The notes under the pieces: model-generated
The model's input: only the letters and a program-made list of their open reading frames with translations
Told to the model about the DNA's origin: nothing
Database searches by the model: none
Source of the DNA: Stomoxys calcitrans
Taxonomy: Eukaryota; Arthropoda; Insecta; Diptera; Muscidae
Length of the DNA: 64,000 nt
Assembly: GCF_963082655.1 (NCBI RefSeq)
Contig: NC_081553.1
Coordinates: 208,882,435-208,946,434 of the forward strand
Direction of reading: 5' to 3'
Position numbers and translations under genes: made by a program
Part shown: positions 11,831 through 23,514 of the stretch, in pieces
How the letters are laid out: the number at the start of each line of letters is the position of its first letter
How positions within the stretch are numbered: the first letter of the stretch is position 1

Positions 11831-13384
11831 ACACCAGTTGGAGCCAGGAGTAGGTCACTATTCAAGGCTTCAATAAAAGTATAGACGAATGAGAAACACA
11901 GTTCTGAGTGTTGCCAAGCAAAACCCTATCAAAAACATTGCTGTATATTCCACAGCCATTATGCCACACTCCCTACTGTTTTTCATATCTCTTAGGATCT
12001 TTTTTTATCCTTTTTTCCATTAACAACTTTTTAATTTTAGATTATTAAAAAAAAAACCCCAATTGAAATAGGTAATTATGGCGCCAGGAAAATTAGCAAA
12101 TCGAAGCAAATTAAATGATTTTAATCACAGAGGACACCTTTAATCAAATGCCACACAAATCAATGAATTGTGCAAATAAAACACTTTATGAAGTGAAATT
12201 TTTTTCACAGCAAACTCCCACTAAAACACATCTAGAAAATGAGAGCCATTCAAAACCTTTGTAAGGCAACAACATCTACAGAGGGAGTTTTGTTAAAAAA
12301 CAAACAGCCTGAAATAGAAAAAAAAATCAACAAAGCCTGTAAAATAATTAAAACCTAAATTAGCAGAAAACTTATGCATGACTTATTATTTGAACAAAGT
12401 GTTTTTTGTCTACATATCCCCCTCACTGAATGTGCATTTTTTAGGAAATACGCAAATTACAGGGTAAAAATTACCTGCTGACTGCATTAAAAAAAAAAAA
12501 AAAATTCAGAATGAAAAAAAATCCACAACACACATTAAATAGCTGCACAATTGATTACAAGCCTTTTACACAAAAGTGACGAACATAAAAAACAATTTGC
12601 ATTCAATAATAAAATCAAATCAAACTCTAAGTTGAAAAGGTTGGACATATAAATAAAGGGGGAAAGAGAGGAAACAAAAAACGCATAGACCAACAAACAT
12701 AAAAAATGGCAAAATTAATGAAATGCATATATGCCATATATCACACGCATGCACACACACACACACACGCACTTGCTATAGTATTTAATATATGTATGCT
12801 TGTGTGTGTGTGTGTGCATAACATACATAAATTAAAATATGCCATAATGCCCATTCTAAATATCTATCTATGTTATATTTCTATATAGTCATACAACAAC
12901 AAAAGCTAAACTTATGCATATGGGTTGTTTGTTTGTGTGCGTGCTTATGCCCACATAAACATTCCCATACTTTAATCGAAATTTGTATTTCATTTTTTAC
13001 ATTTTAATTTATATACATTAATAGTTGTATACATAAGCTAACTCATACTGCAGCCACTGCCCCTCTGTGTGTGTGTTCATAAGGCTGTGTACACATGCAT
13101 CATGACATACCACGTAGGCCCATAGAGCAGCTTACAATTGTTTCTATGCTTTAGTTGGTGTGTGTGTGTGTGTGTGTGTGCGTGTGTGGGGGGATGCGTG
13201 TGTGAGGAATGCTTGTGTGCTTGCATTCATTTTAATCGTATGCTTTGTATGGGTTTTCAAGTGTGTTTGCTTTCGTTCGCATGAACACCTCCTACCTCTT
13301 TTAATATCGAATTGCATAACTGGATGTGTTTATTAGGGTGTCCTGAAAACTTTGTATGTCAATTAACATTAAACCTTAATATGA
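11831..13384. other. AT-rich non-coding DNA with CA/TG microsatellites
   Basis: No gene is supported. Contains an A run at about 12488-12503, a CA run near 12752-12768, TG runs near 12801-12816 and 13158-13185, and many tetra- and penta-A tracts. It looks like ordinary unique host DNA (intron or intergenic). Confidence 0.6.
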
Positions 13385-13760
13385 TTGCAATGCCCCGACA
13401 CGGGATAGCTGTTACCATCACACAGCCTGGAACATTGAGCCCCAATTTGTGTGTGGTTCATTGCTGTTACGAGAAACTTAGCTGCGAGCTACTTAGCGCG
13501 TCCACAGGTTGTGGGTAGTGGTATGCTCCATACAGAGTAGTTGCAACGGCAGTGGTGGACATTCAGCGGTATCGAGCGGAGAGTTTTAGTGAGAGGCCGG
13601 GCGGCATCGGCTCTTGCACAAATACTGAGTGCCCAAGATGCTCGATATGACAAGGCGAGTTATTGTCGCCTTTAAATAACCAATGGCCAACCAGCAAGCT
13701 AACCTATAGGAGCTTGACGAGAATCGCCGCCTACACATGAAAATGTGACTACAACAACAA
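13385..13760 (+). repeat. Dispersed repeat with CAA tail (copy 1)
   Basis: About 375 bp ending in a (CAA)n tail at about 13748-13763. The portion 13390-13625 matches, in reverse complement, 27225-27440, including the block GCGGTATCGAGCGGAGAG. The simple-repeat tail suggests a retroposed element (SINE or non-LTR 3' end). No intact frame. Confidence 0.6.
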
Positions 13761-14403
13761 CAACGATTGAAATGTGACAGGATATTCTTTCTTCTGTATA
13801 CTATGGCGTCTTGCACTTTTGTGGCATAGTTTGTTTGATCCGCATGGACTCAAAAACGGCTGAACCGATTACCTTGAAATTTTCACAGATTATGTAGGTT
13901 GGTCTGGAAGGAAACATAGGCTATATAATTTTTCGGTATCGGAAGGGGGGACGGACCCTCCCCCTAATGCCAAAAGTATTAACCAAAAATAAAAGTGGAG
14001 CAATCCGGACAATATGGAATTCAAATGAAAGATATTCAAGAGTAGAATACGAATTTCGTAATAAAAGTTGGGTCCAAGTACCTGGGGAGCCGCCTCAGCC
14101 CCAAAACCCCTTAAAATAGGTTTATTTGACGATCATGACATGATATGGGACTCAAATGAAAGGTATTCGGGAGTAAATTCGGAATATGGTCAGGAAAAAT
14201 AAATATGCTTAATAATTTGTTGATATCGGAAGGGGACGGACCCTTCCCGTTACCCCAAAAATACCCACCCAAAATCACAAGTGGACCGATAAAGACAATA
14301 TGGATATCAAATGAAAGATATTGAAGAGTAGAATAGGAATATGGTTTGAAAATTTGTCTCCAAGTACCCAGGAAGTCGCCCCAACCCCAAAATATCTAAA
14401 AAC

Positions 14404-14840
14404 AAAATATCTAAAAACAGACAAATTGGTCGCCCATATCAATATGGGGCTTAAATGAAAGGTATTCGGGAGAACAAAATCAAATCGAAGTATAGGGGGC
14501 CACCCCCTAAAAACTCCCCCAATGGGCATATGACCCATCAAGACTATATGAGACTCGGTTTGTTTGTTTGTTCCGTAGAATCAAAAAAAGGAAACATAGG
14601 TAATCGCCCTAACCCCAAAATGTCTAAAAACAGACAAATTGGTCGTCCATATCAATATGGGGCTTAAATGAAAGGTATTCGAGAGTACATTTCGAATCTG
14701 GCATACAAAATCAGATCGAAGTGTAGGGGGCCACCCCACCCCCTAAAAACTCCCCAAATGGGCATATGACCCATCATGACTATATGAGACTCGGTTTGTT
14801 TGTTTGTTCCGTGGAATCAAAAAAAGGAAACAAAGGTTAT
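14404..14840 (+). repeat. Two-copy tandem duplication inside the Helitron-like element
   Basis: A segment of about 213-236 bp is repeated (starting about 14404 and 14617), including CTAAAAACAGACAAATTGG, GGGCATATGACCCATCA and GGTTTGTTTGTTTGTTCCGT. The second copy has about 23 extra bases near 14695. The repeated block includes sequence resembling the element's 5' start, so it may reflect a replication slip during transposition. Confidence 0.75.
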
Positions 14841-15849
14841 ATAATTTTTAGATATCCAATGGTAGGTAACAAATATGGCATAAAAAACTAGGTCCAAGTA
14901 ATGGGAGGTCGCCTCACCCCCAAATGGGCACATCAGCCCACCATGGCAATATAGGATTCAAATGAAAGATACTTGGGAGTAGATTACGAATATGGCATTA
15001 AAATTTGCTTTCAAGTCAAGAAGGCTCTTTTCCTCCTAAAAATACGTCGAATAGATTAATTGATTAATTTAATTATTGCAATATGGGACTCAAATGAAAG
15101 GTATTTGAGAGTAGAAAACGAATTTAATATCCAATTTTGGGGGTAAGCCCTAAATCACCCCTTTAACTGAACTTTATTTCCGACTATGGCAATATGGAGC
15201 TCAAATCAATGGTATTTGGGAGTAAAGAACGAATTTGATATCTATTTTCAGGGCAAAGTGCCGGAGGCCTCCCCAGCCCCAAAGCATCCTCCAAACGGTT
15301 CATACTTACCGACCATGACAAAATGGGGTTTAAAGTAAAGGGATTTGGGAGTGGACACGAATTTGATATCCATATTTGAGTCGAAATATCTCCCCTAAAA
15401 AGCACTTCTCTTTACCCTAATTTCAAAATTACCATTTCTAGGAGATTGGTAACGCGATTAGTTCGAAAATAACATGGTTTCTGTTGCTGGGGACGGGTGC
15501 CCAAAACCCGCCAAATGGAAATATAGACCAACCACGACAATATAGAGCCATGTCTTTAGGGACATGGCTCCCCATTATATAAAAGCTATTTGGGGTGGAA
15601 ATTTATTGATTTTTGGGAAATTTTAATTCATTTTCGGGACTAGGACCCTGGGGTCCACCCCACCTTCAAACACAACTTATTTACCGATCATGCCATTATG
15701 GGACTCATACGAAATGATTCTGAAAGTAGAGCACGAATCTTATATTTACTTTTATGGCCAAGTGACCGCTACCGAAATACCCCCTAAACCCGAAATATTT
15801 ACCAATACAGTAATATGGGGCTCAAAAGAAAGGCATTTGGGAGTAGAGT

Positions 15850-16139
15850 AAAAATTTGCCCAGGAACCGAGAAGGGATAAACTTTTCATACATCAATGAG
15901 CGCTTTCCGATTCAACTTGAGTTTATTAACGATAAGGGGCCTTTTTTATTGCCGAGTCCGCACGCAGTACGACACCTCTTTGGGAGAATTTTTTATATGA
16001 CCATGCATGGTATGGTACCTCGCAAATGTCGTCAGCATTAAGAGGGGATAACCACCGCTTTAAATTTTGTCCAAAGTTCCGCCAGGATTCGAACGAAGGC
16101 GTTCAGTGTCGTAGGCGGACATAGGCTACAGTACCACGA
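15850..16139 (-). mobile_element. tRNA-derived SINE copy in the Helitron-like element
   Basis: Same family as the full-length SINE at 9797-10116: shared body blocks (GCCGAGTCCG, GGCATGGTACCTC-type) and a B-box-like GTTCGAATCC region (reverse complement at about 16083-16094). Diverged; the target duplication was not identified. Confidence 0.7.
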
Positions 16140-16400
16140 TATCCACATTCAGGGCAAAGTGTCCCCACCCTAAATAGATATTAGAGAGTTAAAGAAGGCG
16201 CAGCGGAGCGGGCCACATTCAGCTAGTTTAAGTACATTAACAAGCAAAACCGCATAAGGTTAGGCTTGGACAAAACTTGGATGTATAATAAACCCCGGTA
16301 AAGAGTTCATTTAATGCTGTGAAAATCTACCATTTATACACACAAAGCAACTATATCGAAATATGGTCTGATCTGTTCAACAAAGTTAAAATTTTCTGGT

Positions 16401-16629
16401 AGTTTTAGAACCCTTTCTTTTGAGGAAGTGTAGTTTAAGTACCTCTTCCTTGAGGAAAGGGTGGTTTAGTACCCATTACTGTAGAAAGGGATAGCTTTGC
16501 ACCATTTCCCTTGGGAAGAGGCAGTATTTATACCCTTTTACTTTGAAAAGGTGTAGTTTTATACACCTTCTTCTGGAAAGGGGTATAATTTATACCATTT
16601 TTTTGAAAATTGTAGTTAAATATTCCCTT
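16401..16629. repeat. Minisatellite with palindromic units, array 1
   Basis: Degenerate units of about 35-45 bp combine a GTAGTTTTAGTACC block with a CCTTTCCCT...AGGGAAAGG palindrome. Related arrays occur at 48441-48810 and 50337-51535. The array abuts the 3' end of a minus-strand non-LTR fragment, as does the array at 50337-51535. Confidence 0.7.
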
Positions 16630-17228
16630 AGGTTAGATTGGGTTGAAAAGAGGGTGCAGATATTAATCCACCCCATGCCACTATGGACATACACCTAGGG
16701 GAATGGGGTATAGAAACTTTGCTTTGAAAAGAGAGAATGTAAGAAGCCTTTCACGAAGAAAATGGAAGTGGTAAAAAGCTTTTCCGAAAAAAATGATAGT
16801 CTCACGATCCGGATCCGATCCGTGGGCGTGGGCGACAAACGAACAGCGATTGTCGCCCACGCCCTTAATTTGGACTGCACCAAGTTTATTGACGGCAGTC
16901 CTCTGGCCTTCACCACCAAATCGTCTGCCCTTTCATTTCACCTTACTCCGTTATGGCCCGGCACCCAAACGATGCGGATTGTGCCTTCCTCAGAGAAGGC
17001 GTTAATCTCCTTCTTGCACTGCAATACTGTTAGTGATCTTACCGTTCTGGTTGTTATTCCCCTTATGGCCATTTGGCTGTTCGTAAAGATGTTCACACTC
17101 GCGATAGCCCCACACCACCTCACGCATTCCGTGAACGCCTGGTTTACCGCCTGCAGGACCGTATTATGGTCAGGCAGTCTAAAACAGATCCCAGTCCCTG
17201 GGTTCTCAATGTAGACCCCCAGACCCAC
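16630..17228 (-). pseudogene. Jockey-type non-LTR retrotransposon 3' fragment (RNase H)
   Basis: The minus-strand frame from 17228 to 16938 reads as an RNase H domain of a jockey-type element: MGLGVYIENPG at the start, CTECVRWCG-type helix, then IFTNSQMAIRGI containing a degraded form of the TDSQ catalytic motif, and VWVPGHNGVR near the end (the HN of RNase H). The next minus frame (16919 to about 16840) continues VVKARGLPSINLVQSK, the usual sequence after the domain, then decays. The 3' end AATCTAACCTAA is at about 16630. Truncated at the 5' side by about 17228; no reverse transcriptase domain is attached. The 3'-terminal sequence is shared with 51536-51600. Confidence 0.85.
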
Positions 17229-17849
17229 TTTGTAGAGTAATTGTAAAATAGGAAAAAAAATATGTCCATGTTGGTGGATAACAAAAGATCAGTACAAAAG
17301 ATCGCTTTTTAATTATTTTTTTTATACCCAACAGCGAAGGATGGCGGTATATTCAACACCGAAGAATGCCGGTATATTCATTCCGTCTGCAACACATCGA
17401 AATATCCATTTCCGACCCTATTAAGCATTCATATTCTGGATTGTCGTAAAAATCTAAGACGATCTAGCGATGACCGTCCGTCTGTATGTTGAAATCACGT
17501 TACAGTCTCTAAAAATAGAGATGTTGAGATGAACCTTTACTCCGATTCTTTTCTTGTCTACAGGCGGGTTAAGTTTGAAGAAGGACTATATTTTGATATA
17601 GCCCCCTTATAGAACGATCAGCCGATTTCAGGTCTTAGATCCATACAAGCAACATTTATTGTTCGATATTACTGAAATTGAAGTCATGGAATTTTGTTAG
17701 GCCACTCGATATTCTTCTGTAGTTTGGCCCAGATCGGTCCAGATATGGCTGAAAAATAGACCGATCTCACGATTTAAGGTCTTGGGCCCAATTATTGTCC
17801 AATTTCGCTGAAATTTGGTCAATAAGTTGTGTTAGGCCCATCCAAATTT

Positions 17850-18895
17850 TTTTTATACCCTCCACCATAAGATGGGGGGTATACTAATTTCGTCATTCTG
17901 TTTGTAACTACTCGAAATATTCATCTGAGACCCCATAAAGTATATATATTCTTGATCGTCGTGAAATTTTATGTCGATCTAGCCATGTCCGTCCGTCTGT
18001 CCGTCCGTCCGTCCGTCCGTCCGTCTGTCTGTCTGTCGAAAGCACGCTAACTGCCGAAGGAGTAAAGCTAGCCGCTTGAAATTTTGCACAAATACTTCTT
18101 ATTAGTGTAGGTCGGTTTGTATTGTAAATGGGCCATATCGGTCCATGTTTTGATATAGCTGCCATATAAACCGATCTTGGGTCTTGACTTCTTGAGCCTC
18201 TAGAGTGCGCAATTCTTATCCGATTGGGATGAAATTTTGCACGACGTGTTTTGTTATGATATCCAACAACTGTGCCAAGTATAGTTTAAATCGGTCCATA
18301 ACCTGATATAGCTGCCATATAAACCGATCTTGGGTCTTGACTTCTTGAGCCTTTAGCGTGCGCAATTCTTATCCGATCAGAATGAAATTTTGCACGACGT
18401 GTTTTGTTATGATATCCAACAACTGTGCCAAGTATGGTTCAAATCGGTTCATAACCTGATATAGCTGCCATATAAACCGATATGGGATCTTGACTTCTTG
18501 AGCCCCTTGAGGTCGCAATTATTATCCGATTTGTCTGAAATTTTGTACGACGGATTCTCTCATGACCATCAACATACATGTTTATTATGGTCTGAATCGG
18601 TCTATAGCCCGATACAGCTCCCATATAAATCAATCTCTCTATTTTACTTCATGAGCCCCCAAAGGGCGAAATTCTTATTCGAATTGGCTGACATTTTACA
18701 CAGGTCTCCAACATATAATTTAATTGTGGTCCAAACCGGACCATATCTTGATATCGCTCTAATAGAAAAGCAAATCTTTTCTTATGTCCTTTTTTTTGCC
18801 CAAGAAGAGATGCCGGGAAAAGAACTCGACAAATGCGATCCATGGTGGAGGGTATATAAGATTCGGCCCGGCCGAACTTAGCACGCTTTTACTTG
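17850..18895 (+). mobile_element. mini-me/Helentron-like element, subfamily B, complete and nested
   Basis: Complete B element of about 1046 bp. It has a 5' TTTTATACCCTCCACCATAA, the TA run and core TATATATATTCTTGATCGTC at about 17941-17960, GATCTAGCCATGTCC, a GTCY tract at about 17989-18036, five or so monomers with GATATAGCTGCCATATAAAC, and a 3' hairpin TTCGGCCCGGCCGAA followed by GCTTTTACTTG. It sits within a T run of a subfamily A monomer; the A sequence resumes directly after it. This nested insertion fixes the B boundaries and is the best reference copy in the window. Confidence 0.85.
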
Positions 18896-19859
18896 TTTTA
18901 ATTTAGCCCAGATCGGTCCAGATTTGGTTATAGCTGCCAGTCTCTCGATTTAAGGTCATGCGCCCTTGAAAGGCGCATTTTTTGTCTGATTTCGCTGAAA
19001 TTTTGCACAGTGAGTTGTGTTAGGCCCTTCGGTATCCTCTTGAAGATGACCAAGGTTGGTCCATATTTTGATATAGCTGTCATATAGACCGATCTCTCGA
19101 TTTAAGGTCTTGGGCCCATAAAAGGTGTATCTATTGTTCAATTTCGCTCAACTTTGGGACAGTGAGTTGTGTTAGGGAAATTTGTACAGTGAGTTGTGTT
19201 AGCCCCTTCCGTATCCCTTTGAAGATGGCCCAGGTTGGTCCATATTTTGTTATAGCTGTAATATAGACCGATCTCTCTTTTTAAGGTCTTGAGCCGATAA
19301 ATGGCGTATTTATTGTCCGATTTCGCTGAACTTTGGGACAGTGAGATCGGTTCAGATTTTGATATAGCTGGCGGTCTCTGATGACCCAGATCGGTTCAGT
19401 TTTGCATATAGCTGCCATATAGACCGATCCTTCGATTTAGGGTCTTGGCCCCATAAAAGGCACATTTATTACCCGATTTCGATGAAATTTAACACTAGGA
19501 CCTATATTAGGCTTTCTGACATCCATTCCCCATATGATTCAGATCTGTCTGTATTTGGATATAGCTGCTATATAGGGCGATCTGCCGTTTTAAGGTCTTG
19601 ACCACATAAAAGACGCTTTTTTTATCCGATTTCCAAGAAATTTGACAGAGATTTATGCCAGGCCTTTTGACCTATCCGTGTCCTATATGGTTCAGATCGG
19701 TCACAGATCAATATTGAACAGAGACTTGTATTTTTTACAAGTCTGTGCCGAATTTGTTCCAAATCGGACTATATCTGGATATAGTTGCTATGGGTGCATT
19801 AATAATGGATTTTTTGCCGGATTATGATGAAATGTGGTTTACATATATAACCGAGGTGG

Positions 19860-19990
19860 TGGGTACCCAAAGTTCGGCCCGGCCAAACTTAGTGCCCTGT
19901 TTACTGGTTTTCTTTTTGCATTTTCCGGACCGGACCAAACTTTGGGTACCCAAAGTTCGGCTTGGCCAAACTTAGTGCTCTGTTTACTGG
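19860..19990 (+). repeat. Duplicated 3' terminus of subfamily A
   Basis: The terminal segment GGGTACCCAAAGTTCGGC through TGTTTACTGG and TTCTTTTTGCATTTTCC occurs twice, about 83 bp apart (starting near 19861 and 19944). Between them lies GGACCGGACCAAACTTT, a partial inverted echo of the hairpin. Confidence 0.8.
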
Positions 19991-20289
19991 TTTTCTTTTT
20001 GCATTTTCCTCACTTGAGCATTTGACACACCCTAATATGTGGTACTAACGGATAAATGATAAACCACATTTATATAATAATTTGCAAAAAAGTTTGAGGT
20101 GTAGTCTTGTGAGCTTTAGTTTTTAAAGTTTTATGAAAATTCAATGAATCAGATGTTATTTTTGAAATACAAAATATGCAACAAAATATTTTATAAATTT
20201 TAGAAATTTCAATTAAAAACATACGTCATGGAGATGACAAAAATGTTTTATTTTTGCTTTGGATACAAATGATTTGGAAGACACAAAAG

Positions 20290-20547
20290 AAAACTGAAGC
20301 AAGAATGAAGGCAAATGCAAATTAAGCCATTGCCGTTCCATAAAGGAACAGGGGCTGTCCAACTCAACCTTAAGCTCAATGATTAGCGACCTTCTTTTTC
20401 AGTGTGACATCTCTTTGGAGAGACGTTTTTATATGGCTTTTATATATGACATAGTATCTCACAAAAGTCGCCAGCATTAGGAGGTGCAAAGCGCCGCTGA
20501 GAAATTTTTCCGATGTCCTCGCCAAGATTCGAACCCAGGCGTTCAGC
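20290..20547 (-). mobile_element. tRNA-derived SINE, truncated at its head
   Basis: Body of the same SINE family as 9797-10116, with the B-box complement AGATTCGAACCC at about 20525-20537 and GGCGTTCAGCG just before the break. The A-box side is cut off at about 20547 where the Helitron-like element begins. Confidence 0.75.
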
Positions 20548-21519
20548 GTGGGTTGTTTTTTGTTTGTTTGTTTGTTCGTTTGTTTGTGCCTTATAGACTC
20601 AGAAACGGCTGAACCGATTTTCTTGAAATGCATTTTGACCCCGTGATGAAAATAGAGTACTACATTTGTTTATATCTGAAGGGGGAGCGGACCCTCCCCC
20701 TTCAGATGAGCTTCAAATATATGGGAATAGATCACGTTGCCGATATATTTTCAGGGCTTTGTGTTTGGGGAACCACCTCACTCCCCAAAGCAACCCTAAA
20801 TCGAGCATATTTACCCACCATGTCAATGTGGGGCTGAAATGAAAGGAATTGGGATGTAGAGCAAAAATTGATGCCCACTTTTGGGACCAATTTTCTGGGG
20901 GTCTTGTCCCTTTTCCAAAATACCCCACAAACAGCAATTTCTTACTGACCATCGCACTGTGGGGCTCAAATCAAGGTATTTGGGAGCAGAATACGAATTT
21001 GATATACAAATGTAGGACCCTATATGTAGGGCATCACCCCTTTCCCAAAACACCCCGCAGAGGGTAAACGTTTTTCGACCATGCCAATATGTGGTTCATT
21101 TGAATTTGATAACCAATTTTGGGACCATGTGTTGGGAGGACGCCTCATGCTGTGTAAACTCCCCCTCAAAACCAATGGCAATATGGGTTTTAAATAAATG
21201 GTATTTGAGAGAAGAGCACGATGCTGATATTTCCTCAGGGCCAAGAGTCTGGGGGACCACCTCTCCCCCGAAAATACCCCCAAATCAGACATCATGAGAA
21301 TATCGGGCTAAAAAAAAGTATTTTAAGAATGGAGTACACCTTACACCATCCAAACTTAAATTCGTAGAGCAATAAAGATGGGATTCAGATTGTTTGTCAA
21401 GCGATATAGGGTGATTTTTTTGAGGTTAGGATTTTCATGCATTAGTATTTGACAGATCACGTGGGATTTCAGACATGGTGTCAAAGAGAAAGATGCTCAG
21501 TATGCTTTGACATTTCATC

Positions 21520-21606
21520 ATGAATAGACTTACTAACGAGCAACGCTTGCAAATCATTGAATTTTATTACCAAAATCAGTGTTCGGTTCGAAATGTGTTC
21601 AAATTT
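21520..21606 (+). pseudogene. Tc1/mariner transposase N-terminus (left arm)
   Basis: Plus frame starting ATG at 21520 reads MNRLTNEQRLQIIEFYYQNQ and continues CSVRNVF, the beginning of the helix-turn-helix DNA-binding domain of a Tc1/mariner-type transposase. It is then cut by a deletion that fuses it to the catalytic fragment. The same codons lie in reverse in the right arm (about 21813-21900). Confidence 0.75.
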
Positions 21607-21613
21607 TGACAAA

Positions 21614-21826
21614 TTTTGTTCAGCGATGAGGCTCATTTCTGGTTGAATGGCTACGTAAATAAGCAAAATTGCCGCATTTGGAGTGAAGAGCAACCAGAAG
21701 CCGTTCAAGAACTGCCCATGCATCCCGAAAAATGCACTGTTTGGTGTGGTTTGTACGCTGGTGGAATCATTGGACCGTATTTTTTCAAAGATGCTGTTGG
21801 ACGCAACGTTACGGTGAATGAACACA
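21614..21826 (+). pseudogene. Tc1/mariner transposase catalytic fragment
   Basis: Plus frame from about 21616 reads FSDEAHFWLNGYVNKQNCRI, then WSEEQPEAVQELP, EKCTVWCGLYAGGIIGPYFF and DAVGRNVTVN. This covers the first catalytic aspartate (in SDEAHF) but ends before the second, where it runs into the right inverted arm. It is an internal remnant, closely related to the pseudogene at 5170-6006. Confidence 0.85.
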
Positions 21827-22138
21827 TTTCGAACCGAACACTGATTTTGGTAATAAAATTCAATGATTTGCAAGCGTTGCTCGTTAGTAAGTCTATTCAT
21901 GATGAAATGTCAAAGCATACTGAGCATCTTTCTCTTTGACACCATGTCTGAAATCCCACGTGATCTGTCAAATACTAATGCATGAAAATCCTAACCTCAA
22001 AAAAATCACCCTTTACTATATTTCGTAGCATGGTATTTCACTAAAAGCTCTTTAATGGTCGAAAATAAATATTCCCAGGAAAATTTTGTTTCATAAAAAC
22101 TAAAAGAAGGCGCAGCGGAGCGGGCCCGGTCCAGCTAG

Positions 22139-23510
22139 TATATATATGACATGGCCCCTAGTTGCAACACCAACTAGCAAGAGTTGAACAACTTGGCAAC
22201 AACATTTGGTTAACTTCCGTTTCTCGTTCATTGCCTGCCGACTGTTATGGTGTACGGCTGGGGTTCAACATTTTAACCAAAATTGAGTTTTCACAATGAA
22301 TGTGCATACATGTGTGAGTCGAATGTGCATACATAACTAACAGCTAGAGAGTGTGTGTGTGTGTGCGTGTGACAATGTATATTTTTCCACAATTATTTGT
22401 TGTTGTTGTTGTTATTATTATTTTGCATAATATTTTTATTCTATTTTTTGTTTTTGTTTTTGTTTTTATTGTTTCATATATATTTTTCATTTTTAATGGT
22501 TAACAACAATTGTGGATTGTTTTTATAGCCCATTTTCCAATGGTGGACTCCAAGACTCCAAGGAAGGGGTATCATCATTCACTAACCATGATATTTGTTG
22601 GCATTGTTGTTTGTTGGCGTTTTGTTATCGTTTTGCTTTTGTTTTGTAAAAAACAAAACAAGAATAACTAAAAAACAAATAGCAAATAATTTAAGCTTTT
22701 TGCACAAAACTCAGTCGGCCTTTAAGCGGGCCGGGTCCCATGGGGAGGCGGGGGTTTCTAAAAGGCTACCAAAAAGGTTGGGGAATACCCATCAAGGGGG
22801 TATAAAAAAATGTTATATAAAATATATCTCGCCAGCATGGAGAGGGTTCATTGTGGCACGTAAGGAGAGAGCAGCTTGCCGGGGCAAACAGGTATAGATG
22901 TATTTATGGTCATTTGGCATGCTGGCATGGGTGCATGTTTTATCAGTTTTGCATTTTTTAGGCCTTCATACATGCGTAGCTACATTTGTGAGCATGTGAC
23001 ATATGCGTCGGTTGGTGCGAGTATGTGAATAGCTTTATGTAACCACAACCACAATATTGATTAGTCTGTGCCCACCATATACACATGCCCTTATATACAT
23101 TATATCTGACTGTACTACTTGTATATATAGAGAAATTTATGTATAACTACCTTACACATAGGGGAGCCGATAAGTTTATCTCTATTTAAAAAAAAAAAAA
23201 AAACGGTTAATGTGTAGCTAAAATTTATCATATTCTATCATAGTTGGGGAGTAGGAGTGTGAGCTGAGGGGGAGCTACAAAGTTTTGAATCATTAATATT
23301 CCAAAATTGTCCTGGGATTTTTAATCTGACATTCTGACCTGCAGCTACAAGCACAGGGATTTAGCTATCACAATTAATTAATAACTAATTTGTATCTAAT
23401 TGGGAAAAATGTTTTTAATAACTTATGATTACTATGATTGCAAACAGACAAGTGGAAATGCCCTAAGCTGCGCTAGGGTGAAATTTAAATTCCCCAAAGC
23501 TATGGATGCT
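22139..23510. other. Non-coding DNA with simple repeats
   Basis: No gene supported. Contains a TG run at about 22351-22366, TTG and TTA runs near 22399-22425, a TTTTTG-type run near 22446-22470 and an A run near 23188-23204. The segment 22710-22880 is somewhat G-rich (GCGGGCCGGGTCCC) but carries no convincing frame. Confidence 0.55.
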
Positions 23511-23514
23511 GTTA

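Larger units (their letters stand above)
13826..16234 (+). mobile_element. Helitron-like non-autonomous element, copy 1
   Basis: The 5' part contains AAAACGGCTGAACCGATT, a block common near the start of insect Helitron-type elements. The interior has loose tandem repeats with GGGACTCAAATGAAAGGTAT and GGTCCAAGTACC blocks, and the 3' end is GAAGGCGCAGCGGAGCGGGC followed by CAGCTAG. An end of CTAG after a GC-rich hairpin-capable segment is typical of Helitrons, which transpose by rolling-circle replication without target duplication. A second copy with the same ends is at about 20548-22138. A SINE is inserted at 15850-16139. No Rep/helicase coding sequence is present. Confidence 0.65.
17316..19990 (+). 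mobile_element. Subfamily A element interrupted by a nested B element
   Basis: The 5' end TTTTTATACCCAACAGCGAA is near 17316, the core and a short GTCY tract lie at about 17440-17495, and A monomers run to 17849 and resume at 18896. The 3' end has TTCGGCCCGGCC followed by TTTACTGG at about 19866-19907, repeated at about 19950-19990. The nested B element occupies 17850-18895. Non-coding. Confidence 0.8.
21409..22011. mobile_element. Fold-back Tc1/mariner derivative made of two left ends
   Basis: A 603-bp element with inverted arms of about 199 bp (21409-21607 and 21813-22011), starting GGGTGATTTTTTTGAGGTTA and mirrored at the right end, with TA close by on both sides. Each arm holds the transposon end, the 5' leader and the first codons of the transposase, so both arms derive from the same (5') end. 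Between them lies a catalytic-domain fragment. It cannot encode a functional enzyme but could be mobilised through its ends if a matching transposase exists. Confidence 0.85.
20548..22138 (+). mobile_element. Helitron-like non-autonomous element, copy 2
   Basis: Shares with 13826-16234 the AAACGGCTGAACCGATTTTC block near the start, GGACCCTCCCCC and GGGGCTGAAATGAAAGG-type internal repeats, and the end GAAGGCGCAGCGGAGCGGGC to CAGCTAG at about 22138. It hosts the fold-back Tc1/mariner derivative at 21409-22011. No helicase coding sequence. Confidence 0.65.
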
